Under the pieces are notes generated by a model, which made no database searches, was not told the origin of the DNA, and saw only the letters and a list, made by a program, of their open reading frames with translations. From Prochlorococcus sp. AG-363-P08 (GTDB taxonomy: Bacteria; Cyanobacteriota; Cyanobacteriia; PCC-6307; Cyanobiaceae), in contig QCGE01000013.1 of NCBI GenBank assembly GCA_003278195.1, positions 1-46,552 of the forward strand: a DNA stretch of 46,552 bases, given 5' to 3'. The position numbers were made by a program, and so were the translations under genes. The stretch's first letter is position 1; each line of letters starts with the position of its first letter. Of the stretch, positions 1-7,981 are shown one piece after another.

Positions 1-287
1 TTAGTGGGATTTTGCGTGTTCTTTATTTTGGACAGGGAAATGAGTTCTACACTTCCAATCCTTTGTTTTGGTGGAAGGTCGGGGTTTTTCTTTTTGTTGG
101 AGGACTCTCTCTTTACCCCACTACAACTTACATTCTCTGGGCTTTACCTTTAAGTAAGGGAGACTTGCCAAAGGTTTCCCAAAAACTGGCCAGCCGGTTG
201 GGATGGATTTTAAATTTCGAGATTCTTGGTTTTGCGACAATACCTATTCTCGCAACACTAATGGCACGCGGTGTCGGTCTTTCTTGA
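1..287 (+). CDS. DUF2214 family membrane protein, 5' end outside window
   Basis: This is the C-terminal part of a small integral membrane protein. The frame is open to the left edge, so the TTG at 12 is probably not the start. The piece contains RVLYFGQGNEFY followed by NPLFWWKVG, which resembles the loop and helix typical of the DUF2214 family of cyanobacterial and proteobacterial membrane proteins. Two hydrophobic stretches follow (about residues 20-45 and 65-88 of the visible part), fitting transmembrane helices. No biochemical role is established for the family as far as I know. It ends 74 bases before the convergent end of hisIE, and I see no convincing terminator in that gap. Family assignment is from recalled motif similarity. 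Confidence 0.7.
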   Translation, partial: SGILRVLYFGQGNEFYTSNPLFWWKVGVFLFVGGLSLYPTTTYILWALPLSKGDLPKVSQKLASRLGWILNFEILGFATIPILATLMARGVGLS

Positions 288-361
288 ACAAAAAAATCTT
301 TTTGGAGCTCGCTTATTAAAACATTGAAAATTGATTCCCAAGATTTTTGAGTTTCAGTGCT

Positions 362-1030
362 TTAACGTCTAGGTGCATTCCTTCTTTTGGCTAATACTTC
401 AAGAACATTTTTCCAATGGACTTCATGTAGACCTAGAGCAACTTGAAGGTGGAATATCAGATCTGCAGCTTCGTTAGCGATGGATTCGGGGTCACTGTCT
501 TTACAAGCCATTATAAATTCGGCGGACTCCTCTCCGATTTTTTTAAGAATGGCATTATCCCCTTTGTCTAGAAGTTTATTTGTATAGCTTCCTTCCTCAG
601 GGGATTCTTTCCTTGAGGAAATCACACGTGAGAGCTCTGTGCATGAATCCGAAGGTGCAAGAGTCGATTTCGTTTCTAGTAGGTCTCCGTCTAGTGAAAT
701 TTTGTTGAAGAAGCAGCTTTCTGCGCCTGTATGACAGGCTCCTCCACCGTTTTGTTTGATAGTTAAAAGTAAAACATCAGAGTCACAGTCATGCCGAATC
801 CCTTTAATGGTTTGAGTATTCCCACTGGTGGAACCTTTATGCCATAACTCTTGCCTAGACCTACTCCAATAGTGAACTTCACCAGTTTTAATGGTTTGGT
901 AAATAGATGTTTCGTTCATCCAGGCGACCATTAGCACGCTTCCATCTAGCCAGTCCTGGGCAACGGCTGGTATTAAGCCACTTTCATTGAAGCGAAGTTG
1001 GTTGATGAAGTTAGTGTTTAGTGATTGCAT
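362..1030 (-). CDS. hisI: Bifunctional phosphoribosyl-AMP cyclohydrolase / phosphoribosyl-ATP pyrophosphatase
   Basis: A HisI-HisE fusion (often called hisIE) for the second and third steps of histidine synthesis in the cytoplasm: hydrolysis of phosphoribosyl-ATP to phosphoribosyl-AMP, then opening of the adenine ring. The N-terminal half carries the cyclohydrolase signature, with VLMVAWMN, the metal-binding HDCDSD and the cysteines of GACHTGAESC. The C-terminal half carries the pyrophosphatase helices, with GEESAEF and NEAADLIFH. Length (222 residues) is normal for the fused enzyme. The ATG at 1030 is preferred to an upstream TTG at 1042 because it is the stronger codon and leaves a natural N-terminus. 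It is divergent from the QueD-like gene, with about 70 bases between starts, so both promoters must lie there. Confidence 0.95.
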   Translation of the reverse strand: MQSLNTNFINQLRFNESGLIPAVAQDWLDGSVLMVAWMNETSIYQTIKTGEVHYWSRSRQELWHKGSTSGNTQTIKGIRHDCDSDVLLLTIKQNGGGACHTGAESCFFNKISLDGDLLETKSTLAPSDSCTELSRVISSRKESPEEGSYTNKLLDKGDNAILKKIGEESAEFIMACKDSDPESIANEAADLIFHLQVALGLHEVHWKNVLEVLAKRRNAPRR

Positions 1031-1098
1031 AGTCTGTCTCAATGAATTTAGTTGAGTTTGGACGTTGACTTTCTTTGACTTTTTCTTTTTTGACTTTG

Positions 1099-1578
1099 AT
1101 GTCTATTCCACACTTTAGTTATACCTGCAGTAAACACTTTTCTGAGTATCCCTGTTGTCACAGGCAATGGAGTCACAATGGACATTGCAGGTTTGTCCAT
1201 GGATATAGCAGAAGCTTTACCTTGTGGTTTGCAGCAAAGAACTTAGATAAACATGGGTTTGTTGTTGACTTTTCAAGTCTTGGAAGCTTTGAAAATAAGT
1301 TAAGCAATCAGTTTGACCATACTTTCTTAGTCAATGCAGATGACCCACTATTGCCTGAGTGGCAGAAACTTCACAAAAAGGGTGCTCTCGATTTGCGAGT
1401 AATGGAGAATGTTGGAATGGAGGCCACTGCAAGGTTGGTTTGGGAGTGGGCAAATCAGTACCTAGAGGAGTTAGGAGGTAAGCGAGCTTGTTGTTGGAAG
1501 GTTGAGGCTCGTGAAAACAAGTCCAATGCTGCTTTTTTTCTAGAGATACCAAGTTGGTTTAAGGATGCATCAAAATGA
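1099..1578 (+). CDS. 6-pyruvoyl-tetrahydropterin synthase / QueD family protein
   Basis: A 159-residue protein of the T-fold PTPS/QueD family. Classical members make 6-carboxy-tetrahydropterin for queuosine or act in biopterin synthesis. The pattern of His and Cys residues near the N-terminus (residues 10-36), the VVDFSSL strand and the FDHTFLVNADDP segment match the family. The usual zinc motif HGH reads HGY here (H34, G35, Y36), and there are extra histidines in the preceding loop, so classical QueD activity should not be assumed. I chose the ATG at 1099 over one at 1075 because the extra upstream residues (MTFSFLTL) look like non-coding sequence. It stands alone between hisIE and hupE. A queuosine role is inferred only from family membership. 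Confidence 0.75.
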   Translation: MSIPHFSYTCSKHFSEYPCCHRQWSHNGHCRFVHGYSRSFTLWFAAKNLDKHGFVVDFSSLGSFENKLSNQFDHTFLVNADDPLLPEWQKLHKKGALDLRVMENVGMEATARLVWEWANQYLEELGGKRACCWKVEARENKSNAAFFLEIPSWFKDASK

Positions 1579-1633
1579 AGGTAGGGAGCTTGACTGGTGA
1601 ACCATTAAACTAATTTCCAGAAAAAAAACTTTC

Positions 1634-2245
1634 ATGAACTCAATCAAAGCTATAAATTTTTTTAGACCCAGAAATATGTTTATTTGTGTTTCATTATTAG
1701 TCCTTTTAATTCTTTCTTCAATTCCGGTTTATGCCCATCATCCATTTGATGGTAATGCTGGCCCATACAACTTTTTTCAAGGTCTTTTAAGCGGATTAGC
1801 TCATCCAGTTCTTGGTTTAGATCATTTCTTGTTTCTGCTTTCAGTAGGTTTATCAGGTTTCTTGTTTAATAAGAGATATATAGCCCTTTTGATTGGATCT
1901 GGATTAGTGGGTTCTATGACCGGTCTTACTTTTCCTGGAATGCCAGGTGCTGAAATGATTATGGGCCTTAGCTTGACTGCTTCCGCATTTGTTTGCTTGG
2001 GTCGTTTAAACCCTTCTTTAATGATTCCTTTGATCGCTTTGCATGGCTATGTTCTTTCTGGAGTAATGTTGGGATCTGAACCAACTCCTTTATTTGCATA
2101 TCATTTGGGACTTTTTATTAGCGAGACATTATTAGTGTTATTGGGGTTGAAACTCCTACGAAGCTATTTAGCTCAAAAAAATATTCTTGCGGGAATTCTT
2201 TTGGGAGCAAGTATTACAATTACATATAGCCATCTCGTTGCATAA
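1634..2245 (+). CDS. hupE: HupE/UreJ family metal permease
   Basis: A 203-residue inner-membrane protein of the HupE/UreJ family, thought to move nickel (or cobalt) for hydrogenase or urease maturation. It opens with a signal-peptide-like segment ending in VYA at about residue 33, then HHPFDG, and carries the family signature HPVLGLDHFLFLLSVG at about residues 55-70. About six further hydrophobic helices follow. No hydrogenase or urease gene lies in the window. In Prochlorococcus the likely users of the metal are nickel superoxide dismutase, urease in some strains, or corrin synthesis if the metal is cobalt. It ends only three bases from the convergent end of clpB, so the two genes must share or overlap their termination region. 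Confidence 0.85.
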   Translation: MNSIKAINFFRPRNMFICVSLLVLLILSSIPVYAHHPFDGNAGPYNFFQGLLSGLAHPVLGLDHFLFLLSVGLSGFLFNKRYIALLIGSGLVGSMTGLTFPGMPGAEMIMGLSLTASAFVCLGRLNPSLMIPLIALHGYVLSGVMLGSEPTPLFAYHLGLFISETLLVLLGLKLLRSYLAQKNILAGILLGASITITYSHLVA

Positions 2246-2248
2246 GAT

Positions 2249-4843
2249 TTATCTTAAAAAGAGTTTCCCAACTTCATTGATATCGATTAAAACTGTATCA
2301 CCATCTATATACTTTCCTGAAAGAATTGATTTTGCAATTGGGGTTTCTAGCTCACGTTGAATAGCTCTTTTAATTGGTCTTGCGCCGTAAACCGGATCAT
2401 TTCCAGCAATAGCAATCCAGTCTAGTGCTGCGTTCGTAATTTCAAGGCTTAGTTTACGCTCGGCAAGTCTTGTTCGAAGCCTTTCAACTTGTATGATAAC
2501 AATCTCTCTTAGTTGTTCTTTTGTGAGAGTTTTAAAGATAATTGTTTCATCTAGTCGATTTAGAAATTCTGGCTTGAAATGCATTTTTAGAGCGTGATTA
2601 ATTCGCTTCACTATTTCATTTTGATCAACATTATTGCCTTCTAAGTTGATAATAGATTCGCTACCAATATTACTTGTAAGTATTAGAATTGTATTTGATA
2701 AATCTAATGTTCTACCTTGCCCATCAGTCAGCCTTCCTTCATCAAGAATTTGTAAAAGGACATTAAAAACATCTTGATGTGCTTTTTCAAGTTCATCAAA
2801 AAGGACTACTGAATAAGGACGTCTTCTGATTGCCTCTGTTAATTGCCCACCTGATTCATACCCAACGTAGCCAGGCGGAGCACCTATTAAGCGGCTTACA
2901 GAGTGTTTTTCCATGTATTCTGACATGTCGATTCTTACAATTGAGCTTTCGCTTTCGAATAATTCTGCAGCTAATGTTTTAGAAAGTTCTGTTTTCCCCA
3001 CCCCTGTTGGTCCAAGGAAAAGGAAACTTGCTATAGGCCTATTTGGATCATTTAATCCAGCTCTCGAACGTTGAATTGCGTCAGCGACAGCTTTCACGGC
3101 TAGATCTTGTCCAACAACTCTTTTATGTAGATTTTCTTCAAGTAAAAGTAATTTATCTATTTCAGATTTAATTAGTTTTGAAATTGGTATTCCTGTCCAT
3201 TTTGCGATGATCTCAGCGATATCACTTTCAGTAACTTCTTCTCTAAGTAAAGACTTTTCTCCTTCCGATTTCCCAAAGCCAATTTCAGCCTCTTTGGCAG
3301 AGAGACGTTTCTGAAGAGTTTCAAGATTTCCATATTCTAATTCTGCTGCTCTATTTAAGTCATAGTTTCTTTTGGCTTGTTCAACCTGAAGCTGGACTCT
3401 TTCAATTTCTTCTTTAAGGGATGAAAGTTCATCTATAGATGCTTTTTCTTCGGCCCACTTGGAATTAAGCCTAGATTGTTGAGTAGCTAATAAATTTAGC
3501 TCTTCTTGGATTTTCCCCAGTCTTTCTTTGCTGGCTATATCCGATTCACGTTCTAATGAAAGCTTTTCCATTTCAAATTGCAATATTTTTCTGTCTATTT
3601 CATCAATTTCTTCGGGCTTAGATGTTATTTCCATTTTTAATTTTGCTGCCGATTCATCCACTAAGTCAATTGCTTTGTCAGGTAAAAAGCGTTCATTAAT
3701 ATATCTATTACTTAAAAGAGCTGCTGCTACAAGTGCTCTGTCGGCTATGCGAACCCCATGATGCACTTCGTAGCGTTCCTTAAGTCCTCGAAGTATAGAA
3801 ATTGTTTCTTCAATTGAAGGTTGATCAACGAGTACTTGCTGAAACCTTCTCTCTAAAGCGGGATCCTTCTCAATATGTTGTCTATGCTCATTGATAGTTG
3901 TTGCTCCAATACAACGCAATTCTCCTCTTGCGAGCATTGGCTTCAGAAGATTACTTGCATCCATTGCTCCTCCTGTTGCACCTGCTCCGACAACGGTATG
4001 AATTTCATCAATGAAAAGAACTATTTGCCCTTGCGAAGAGGTCACTTCCTTCAGGACAGCTTTTAGACGCTCTTCAAATTCTCCTCTGTATTTTGCTCCT
4101 GCAATTAGTGAACCTAAATCAAGAGCAATTAATTGACGGTTCTGCAATGCGGAGGGCACATCTCCATTTACTATTCGTTGCGCCAGACCTTCAACTATTG
4201 CAGTTTTTCCTACTCCAGCCTCACCTATAAGTACAGGGTTGTTCTTGGTCCTGCGGCTGAGTATTTGAATAGTTCTTCGAATCTCTTCGTCTCTACCTAT
4301 TACAGGATCTAATTTTCCTTCTTTGGCAGCAGCTGAAAGATCCCTGCCATATTTCTTCAGGGATTCATATGTGTTTTCTGGGCTTTGACTTACCACTGTT
4401 TGGTTCCCTCTGATTTCTTTTACTGCAAGCTTAATTTTGCTTGTATCAGCACCAGCTTCTTTTAGTAGGGTGCAGAAGCATCGCTGGTCTTTTGATAGTG
4501 CAATTAAAAGGTGCTCTATTGAGAGGAAGCTATCCCCAAATATTTTTTTCTCGTTATCAGCTTCGTCTAAGCATTTGTTTAGTGAATTGCCAAGATATAT
4601 GGTTTCTGTAGAGCCATGTATTTTTGGTTGATTATTTAGGAATTTTTTGAGTGATGTTTTAGCTTTTTCAATTTTAATATCAGCTTTTTCAAAGATGAGC
4701 TTTGCTAGTTCGTTTTGATTTAATAGCACCATTGCCAAATGCTCGGTTTCGAGTAGTTGGTGCTTATGACGCCTGGCCTCCTCTTGTGAAGAAAGAATTA
4801 CTTCCCAGGCTTTTTCTGTAAAGAGTTCTGAGGAAGGCTTCAT
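2249..4843 (-). CDS. clpB: ATP-dependent chaperone ClpB
   Basis: An 864-residue Hsp100 disaggregase that threads aggregated proteins through its hexameric ring with help from DnaK. An N-terminal Clp repeat domain (about 1-145) is followed by AAA domain 1 with GEAGVGKT near residue 207 and [11 protein letters not shown] long charged coiled-coil middle domain (about 400-530) separates it from AAA domain 2 with GPTGVGKT near 605 and [11 protein letters not shown]. The middle domain distinguishes it from ClpC. Length is normal for ClpB. It is transcribed alone, away from the structured intergenic region at 4885-4968, so its promoter overlaps or faces that element. No CIRCE-type inverted repeat was recognised upstream. 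Confidence 0.97.
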   Translation of the reverse strand: MKPSSELFTEKAWEVILSSQEEARRHKHQLLETEHLAMVLLNQNELAKLIFEKADIKIEKAKTSLKKFLNNQPKIHGSTETIYLGNSLNKCLDEADNEKKIFGDSFLSIEHLLIALSKDQRCFCTLLKEAGADTSKIKLAVKEIRGNQTVVSQSPENTYESLKKYGRDLSAAAKEGKLDPVIGRDEEIRRTIQILSRRTKNNPVLIGEAGVGKTAIVEGLAQRIVNGDVPSALQNRQLIALDLGSLIAGAKYRGEFEERLKAVLKEVTSSQGQIVLFIDEIHTVVGAGATGGAMDASNLLKPMLARGELRCIGATTINEHRQHIEKDPALERRFQQVLVDQPSIEETISILRGLKERYEVHHGVRIADRALVAAALLSNRYINERFLPDKAIDLVDESAAKLKMEITSKPEEIDEIDRKILQFEMEKLSLERESDIASKERLGKIQEELNLLATQQSRLNSKWAEEKASIDELSSLKEEIERVQLQVEQAKRNYDLNRAAELEYGNLETLQKRLSAKEAEIGFGKSEGEKSLLREEVTESDIAEIIAKWTGIPISKLIKSEIDKLLLLEENLHKRVVGQDLAVKAVADAIQRSRAGLNDPNRPIASFLFLGPTGVGKTELSKTLAAELFESESSIVRIDMSEYMEKHSVSRLIGAPPGYVGYESGGQLTEAIRRRPYSVVLFDELEKAHQDVFNVLLQILDEGRLTDGQGRTLDLSNTILILTSNIGSESIINLEGNNVDQNEIVKRINHALKMHFKPEFLNRLDETIIFKTLTKEQLREIVIIQVERLRTRLAERKLSLEITNAALDWIAIAGNDPVYGARPIKRAIQRELETPIAKSILSGKYIDGDTVLIDINEVGKLFLR

Positions 4844-4884
4844 GGTTATTTGCTTGCTGCGCTTCCTTAAAGATATTGATCTAG

Positions 4885-4968
4885 GGGAAAAACAATAGGT
4901 GGTTAACCGGACAGCTCTGTTCGGAAGCCTACATCTTGTAGGGGAAACACTATTGTTTGGTTTGCTTT
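4885..4968 (+). ncRNA. Candidate Yfr2-family small RNA
   Basis: The gap between the nif11 and clpB starts folds into a clear multi-branch structure. An outer 9-bp stem pairs 4890-4898 (AAACAATAG) with 4950-4958 (CTATTGTTT). Inside it are two hairpins: 4907-4914 with 4917-4924 (eight pairs, one G-U), and 4928-4933 with 4937-4942 (six perfect pairs, loop TCT). The plus strand carries GGGGAAACAC at 4941-4950, containing the GGAAACA motif I recall as the hallmark of the cyanobacterial Yfr2 family, and a related GGGGAAAAACA at 4884-4894. A T-rich run (about 4956-4968) follows the outer stem and could be the termination site. The ends are estimates. The family assignment rests on the motif, size and setting. 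The alternative is a regulatory leader on the minus strand for clpB. Confidence 0.6.
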
Positions 4969-5039
4969 TTAATTTATTTAGTTAATTTAAAGGAACAACT
5001 TTAAAAGAAGCTTGTTTTCATGTTTTGAATATTCTCAGA

Positions 5040-5267
5040 TTATTTGGTGGATTGATTTTGGAAAGGTTTGATTTCACTATTTTCAAACCATTGAGAAACT
5101 TTTCTGGATTCTTCTGCATTGTCTAGATCATCTTTGCTTACATGGAAGCCATATTTATTGGCTAAATTTAATAGGTCATCGTCAGTTGTACATTTTTTCA
5201 ACTCTCTTCTTAGTGAAAGGCTGTGGTCGACTGAATGTAGGAAATTAGCCAGGTCCTCGATTGACAT
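5040..5267 (-). CDS. Nif11 domain protein, no evident core peptide
   Basis: A 75-residue acidic protein whose first 55 residues match the Nif11 domain: an opening MSIEDLANFL helix, a charged middle, then LLNLANKYGFHVSKDDL. Nif11 domains act as leader peptides of ribosomally made modified peptides, including the prochlorosins, but also occur as orphan small proteins. Here there is no double-glycine cleavage site and no Cys- or Ser/Thr-rich core. The tail is short and hydrophilic, with a single Cys inside the domain. No lanthipeptide synthetase or peptidase-transporter gene is in the window. It lies downstream of the petE terminator and palindrome on the same strand and probably has its own promoter. 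Function unknown. Confidence 0.75.
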   Translation of the reverse strand: MSIEDLANFLHSVDHSLSLRRELKKCTTDDDLLNLANKYGFHVSKDDLDNAEESRKVSQWFENSEIKPFQNQSTK

Positions 5268-5335
5268 TAAATAATTTTATGATTTATCTAATGCTCCTCT
5301 AAAGCCCTTTGCGTGGCAAGGCCTTTTGACGTTAA

Positions 5336-5378
5336 TTTTTTATTTTGATCCATTAGAGGAATGGATCAAAATAAAAAA
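5336..5378. repeat. Perfect 19-bp inverted repeat with 5-nt loop
   Basis: Positions 5336-5354 pair perfectly with 5360-5378 around the loop AGAGG at 5355-5359. The arms are AT-rich with a GATCCATT core. Neither side is followed by a T run of its own, so it is not a standard terminator. Its distal arm supplies the T run of the petE terminator on the minus strand (see 5373-5407). Confidence 0.85.
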
Positions 5379-5407
5379 CCGTGTCTCAAAATCAAGTAGA
5401 GACACGG
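5373..5407 (-). terminator. Rho-independent terminator of petE
   Basis: On the minus strand a 9-bp stem (5399-5407 with 5379-5387, CCGTGTCTC against GAGACACGG, 11-nt loop) is followed directly by six T residues (complement of 5378-5373). It sits 48 bases past the petE stop codon. This is a textbook intrinsic terminator and explains the end of the minus-strand run. Confidence 0.88.
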
Positions 5408-5454
5408 TAGTAAAAAATTATTTAATTGAATGGTGGATTTTAATCTTGTTAGTT

Positions 5455-5814
5455 TTAGTTGACAACCACCTTGCCAACCATGCCTGCTCCTCTATGAGGT
5501 TCGCAGTAGAACTCATAAGTTCCTGCTGAGGCAAAAGTCTTTGTCCATGATTCGCCAGGAGCAAAAGCAAGGTCTGAATGGCTTAGCTCTTCATGTCCAT
5601 CAAAGACTGCATTATGTGGTGCAAGCTTGTTATTGACGAACTTAACGCTGTCTCCAGCGCTAATTGTGACTGTGCTTGGGGAGAATGCGAGCATTCCATC
5701 GTCTGTGCCAAGCTTTACTTCTGCGGTTGCTGCTTGTGCTGATGGAATGTTGATTCCAACAACTAAAAGGAGTGCAAAGCAAGTCGCCAAAAAGGATCTG
5801 AATAAAGAAGCCAT
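5455..5814 (-). CDS. petE: Plastocyanin precursor
   Basis: A thylakoid-lumen type 1 copper protein that carries electrons from cytochrome b6f to photosystem I. The 119-residue precursor has a signal peptide of 28 residues ending in AQA. Copper ligands are visible as H67 (in PHNAVFD), C104 and H107 (in YCEPHRG) and M112. The mature part is about 91 residues, slightly shorter than the usual 97-105. The start is only six bases past the stop of the upstream epimerase gene. petE is therefore either co-transcribed with hemE and that gene or driven by a promoter inside its 3' end. A strong terminator follows. Confidence 0.97.
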   Translation of the reverse strand: MASLFRSFLATCFALLLVVGINIPSAQAATAEVKLGTDDGMLAFSPSTVTISAGDSVKFVNNKLAPHNAVFDGHEELSHSDLAFAPGESWTKTFASAGTYEFYCEPHRGAGMVGKVVVN

Positions 5815-5820
5815 TTGCTT

Positions 5821-6846
5821 TTATTTATTTCTGAATATTCTAACTCTTTTAAGGGGATTTCTACGTTTTGCTAACCCAGAATCGTCAAGCACTTCTTCTA
5901 AGGTTTTTGCATGACTTAACCCTCCAAAGCGCTCTGGAGGGCTTATGGGCTCGTGTACAAAGTGCCATTGCTTAATGCTGAATCTGTCCCAAGGATTGAG
6001 CTCGATAGGAAGCAATTTGATAAGTGTCTCGATTAACCAATTCCAAAGTGGAATGCCTGGAGTAAGAAATACACCTCTCCAATGGCAAAGAGATTTGACA
6101 GCACTATCAATGGATATCTCAGGTTGTCCTATGACTATTCGCCTTAAGTCTCCTTGCCCTTCTTCAATATTTTTTTCATGTGGCTTTGTTGCAAGATGGC
6201 CGCAGACAAAAGCAATGTCTTCTGCATGGATGAAATGAAATCTTGAATTTGCCCTGAACCATCTTGCAAGCCAAAGCCATTTACTTGCTTCTTGAAGCCC
6301 TTCTGTTAAATAGCTAGTTGGGAAGGAGCTTCGACCATCAACCCTGCCTCCGAAAACAAGAGTTGGAAAAACAGCAATAATTTTTTCAGCTAGAGGATGA
6401 CTTTCTAGCTCAGCTAAGCATTGAGCCTTTGTTTGGATGTATTCAGTTCCATAATTAATTGCTTCTGAAAGGGGTTTTAGGTCTTTATTGAGGATGCTCG
6501 CAGTAGAAAAGTATATGAATTGTTCTAAGACTGATGGGTTGAGAAGTTGTAGGAGTCTTTTGACGGCAATAACATTCACTTGTTGGGCTCTTTCTGGATC
6601 TCCCCAGGCGGTGGCCGTATGTATTACTCGCGTTACTGTTCCCAGATCGTTTGCAAAACGATCTGGGTCACGTAAGTCCCCCACAAGAAGTTTGATTCTT
6701 GAGTTTGCTGGTTTTATGGCTGTTAGTTTGCGTGGATCTCGAAGCCAAAGAAGCAATTCTGCTTGTGAATTCTTTAAAAGCCAAGAGACAATGTATTGTC
6801 CGACGCAACCACTAGCGCCTGTTATTAGTATTCGTTGTTTTTTCAA
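5821..6846 (-). CDS. NAD(P)-dependent epimerase/dehydratase (extended SDR)
   Basis: A 341-residue Rossmann-fold protein of the extended short-chain dehydrogenase family. It shows the nucleotide-binding GASGCVGQYI at about residues 10-19, the acidic GDLRDPD segment, and the catalytic YIQTK (Tyr-x3-Lys) with a Ser-containing FSTASIL strand before it. The substrate cannot be told from sequence. Related cyanobacterial proteins include sugar-nucleotide epimerases and reductases of the 3-beta-hydroxysteroid dehydrogenase type. It starts five bases after the hemE stop and ends six bases before petE, so it probably belongs to their transcript. A role in tetrapyrrole or chlorophyll chemistry would be guesswork from position. 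Confidence 0.8.
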   Translation of the reverse strand: MKKQRILITGASGCVGQYIVSWLLKNSQAELLLWLRDPRKLTAIKPANSRIKLLVGDLRDPDRFANDLGTVTRVIHTATAWGDPERAQQVNVIAVKRLLQLLNPSVLEQFIYFSTASILNKDLKPLSEAINYGTEYIQTKAQCLAELESHPLAEKIIAVFPTLVFGGRVDGRSSFPTSYLTEGLQEASKWLWLARWFRANSRFHFIHAEDIAFVCGHLATKPHEKNIEEGQGDLRRIVIGQPEISIDSAVKSLCHWRGVFLTPGIPLWNWLIETLIKLLPIELNPWDRFSIKQWHFVHEPISPPERFGGLSHAKTLEEVLDDSGLAKRRNPLKRVRIFRNK

Positions 6847-6851
6847 TTTGC

Positions 6852-7901
6852 TTAGCCAATTAGTTCTTTAACGTTCTTTCCAACCTCGAAGAAAACCTTT
6901 GCATTTTCTTCTGGGGTACCTGGAAGTATTCCATGACCAAGGTTCAAAATGTGCTTACGGCCATTTGCTTTTCTGACGGTATCAATAATTCTTTCTTTGA
7001 TGGCTTCAGGTGTGCCAAAGAGTAGTCCAGGATCAACATTTCCTTGAATTCCAATAGTTTCAGGCAGGCGAGCGCACCCATCTTGCATATCTACTGTCCA
7101 ATCGAGAGAAACGATGTCTACGCCTGTATTCGCCATCCTCTCTAGCACGCCTGCGCTTCCAGAAATGTAAAGGATCATTGGAGTATCCGGATGAGTTGCT
7201 TTTACAAGATCAATTACTTTTTTTTGATATGGAGCCGCAAAGGTGTCGTAGTCAATAGGACTTAATTGCCCTGCCCATGAATCAAACATTTGAACAACCT
7301 GGGCTCCACTATCTATTTGATATCTCAAATAGATAGCGATCGATTCAGCAAAATGATCGAGGAGATTATGCAGTAGCTCTGGCTCCTGGAAAGCCATTGC
7401 TTTTATGACGGAGTAGTTCTTACTGCTTTTTCCTTCAACTACGTACGCTGCAAGTGTCCAGGGAGCACCAACAAAACCTAATACAGCTGCCTGGTTGCCG
7501 ACGCTCTGCCTTAATCGTGTAAGCACTTCCCCTACAAATGGCATTGACTCTTTAGGTTCAAGAGCCCTTAGAGAATTAACTTGGCCAATTGTTCTTATTG
7601 GGTCTTCAATGAGGGGTCCTTTACTTTCGACAATGTCGAAATTAATTCCCATACCTGGAAGTGGTGTGAGGATGTCTGAGAAAAGAATTACTCCATCTGG
7701 CTGAAAAGCTTTGAAAGGTTGCATTGAGATCTCAAAAGAGAGTTCAGGATTCTCAGATCTTTCTCTGAAGCTTGGGTGTCGATCTCTGAGCTCTCGGTAG
7801 ATCTTCATGTATCTACCTGCTTGTCTCATCATCCAAACAGGGGGCCTCTCAACCGACTCACCACGCGCGGCGCGGAGTAAAAGAGGTAGGGAGTCGGACA
7901 T
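6852..7901 (-). CDS. hemE: Uroporphyrinogen decarboxylase
   Basis: A 349-residue cytoplasmic enzyme that removes four carboxyl groups from uroporphyrinogen III to give coproporphyrinogen III, on the path to haem and chlorophyll. The family signatures are present: [13 protein letters not shown] near the N-terminus, with the substrate-binding arginines, and [12 protein letters not shown] in the middle. The catalytic Asp lies in [11 protein letters not shown], and the C-terminal [14 protein letters not shown] is intact. Length is standard. It lies 80 bases downstream of glgB and five bases upstream of the SDR gene, so it probably leads a hemE-SDR-petE transcript. Confidence 0.97.
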   Translation of the reverse strand: MSDSLPLLLRAARGESVERPPVWMMRQAGRYMKIYRELRDRHPSFRERSENPELSFEISMQPFKAFQPDGVILFSDILTPLPGMGINFDIVESKGPLIEDPIRTIGQVNSLRALEPKESMPFVGEVLTRLRQSVGNQAAVLGFVGAPWTLAAYVVEGKSSKNYSVIKAMAFQEPELLHNLLDHFAESIAIYLRYQIDSGAQVVQMFDSWAGQLSPIDYDTFAAPYQKKVIDLVKATHPDTPMILYISGSAGVLERMANTGVDIVSLDWTVDMQDGCARLPETIGIQGNVDPGLLFGTPEAIKERIIDTVRKANGRKHILNLGHGILPGTPEENAKVFFEVGKNVKELIG

Positions 7902-7981
7902 TAATTATTAGCTATTCAGCCGGAAACTTACTTGAGGGCGCTCCTAATCAAGGCGTCATTGATACGTTGAGGGGATGATCG

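Noticed and set aside
5326-5529. Plus-strand 67-codon open frame across the petE terminator and palindrome
   Set aside because: It runs through the inverted repeats and antisense to petE, has no family resemblance, and is explained by low-complexity AT-rich sequence.
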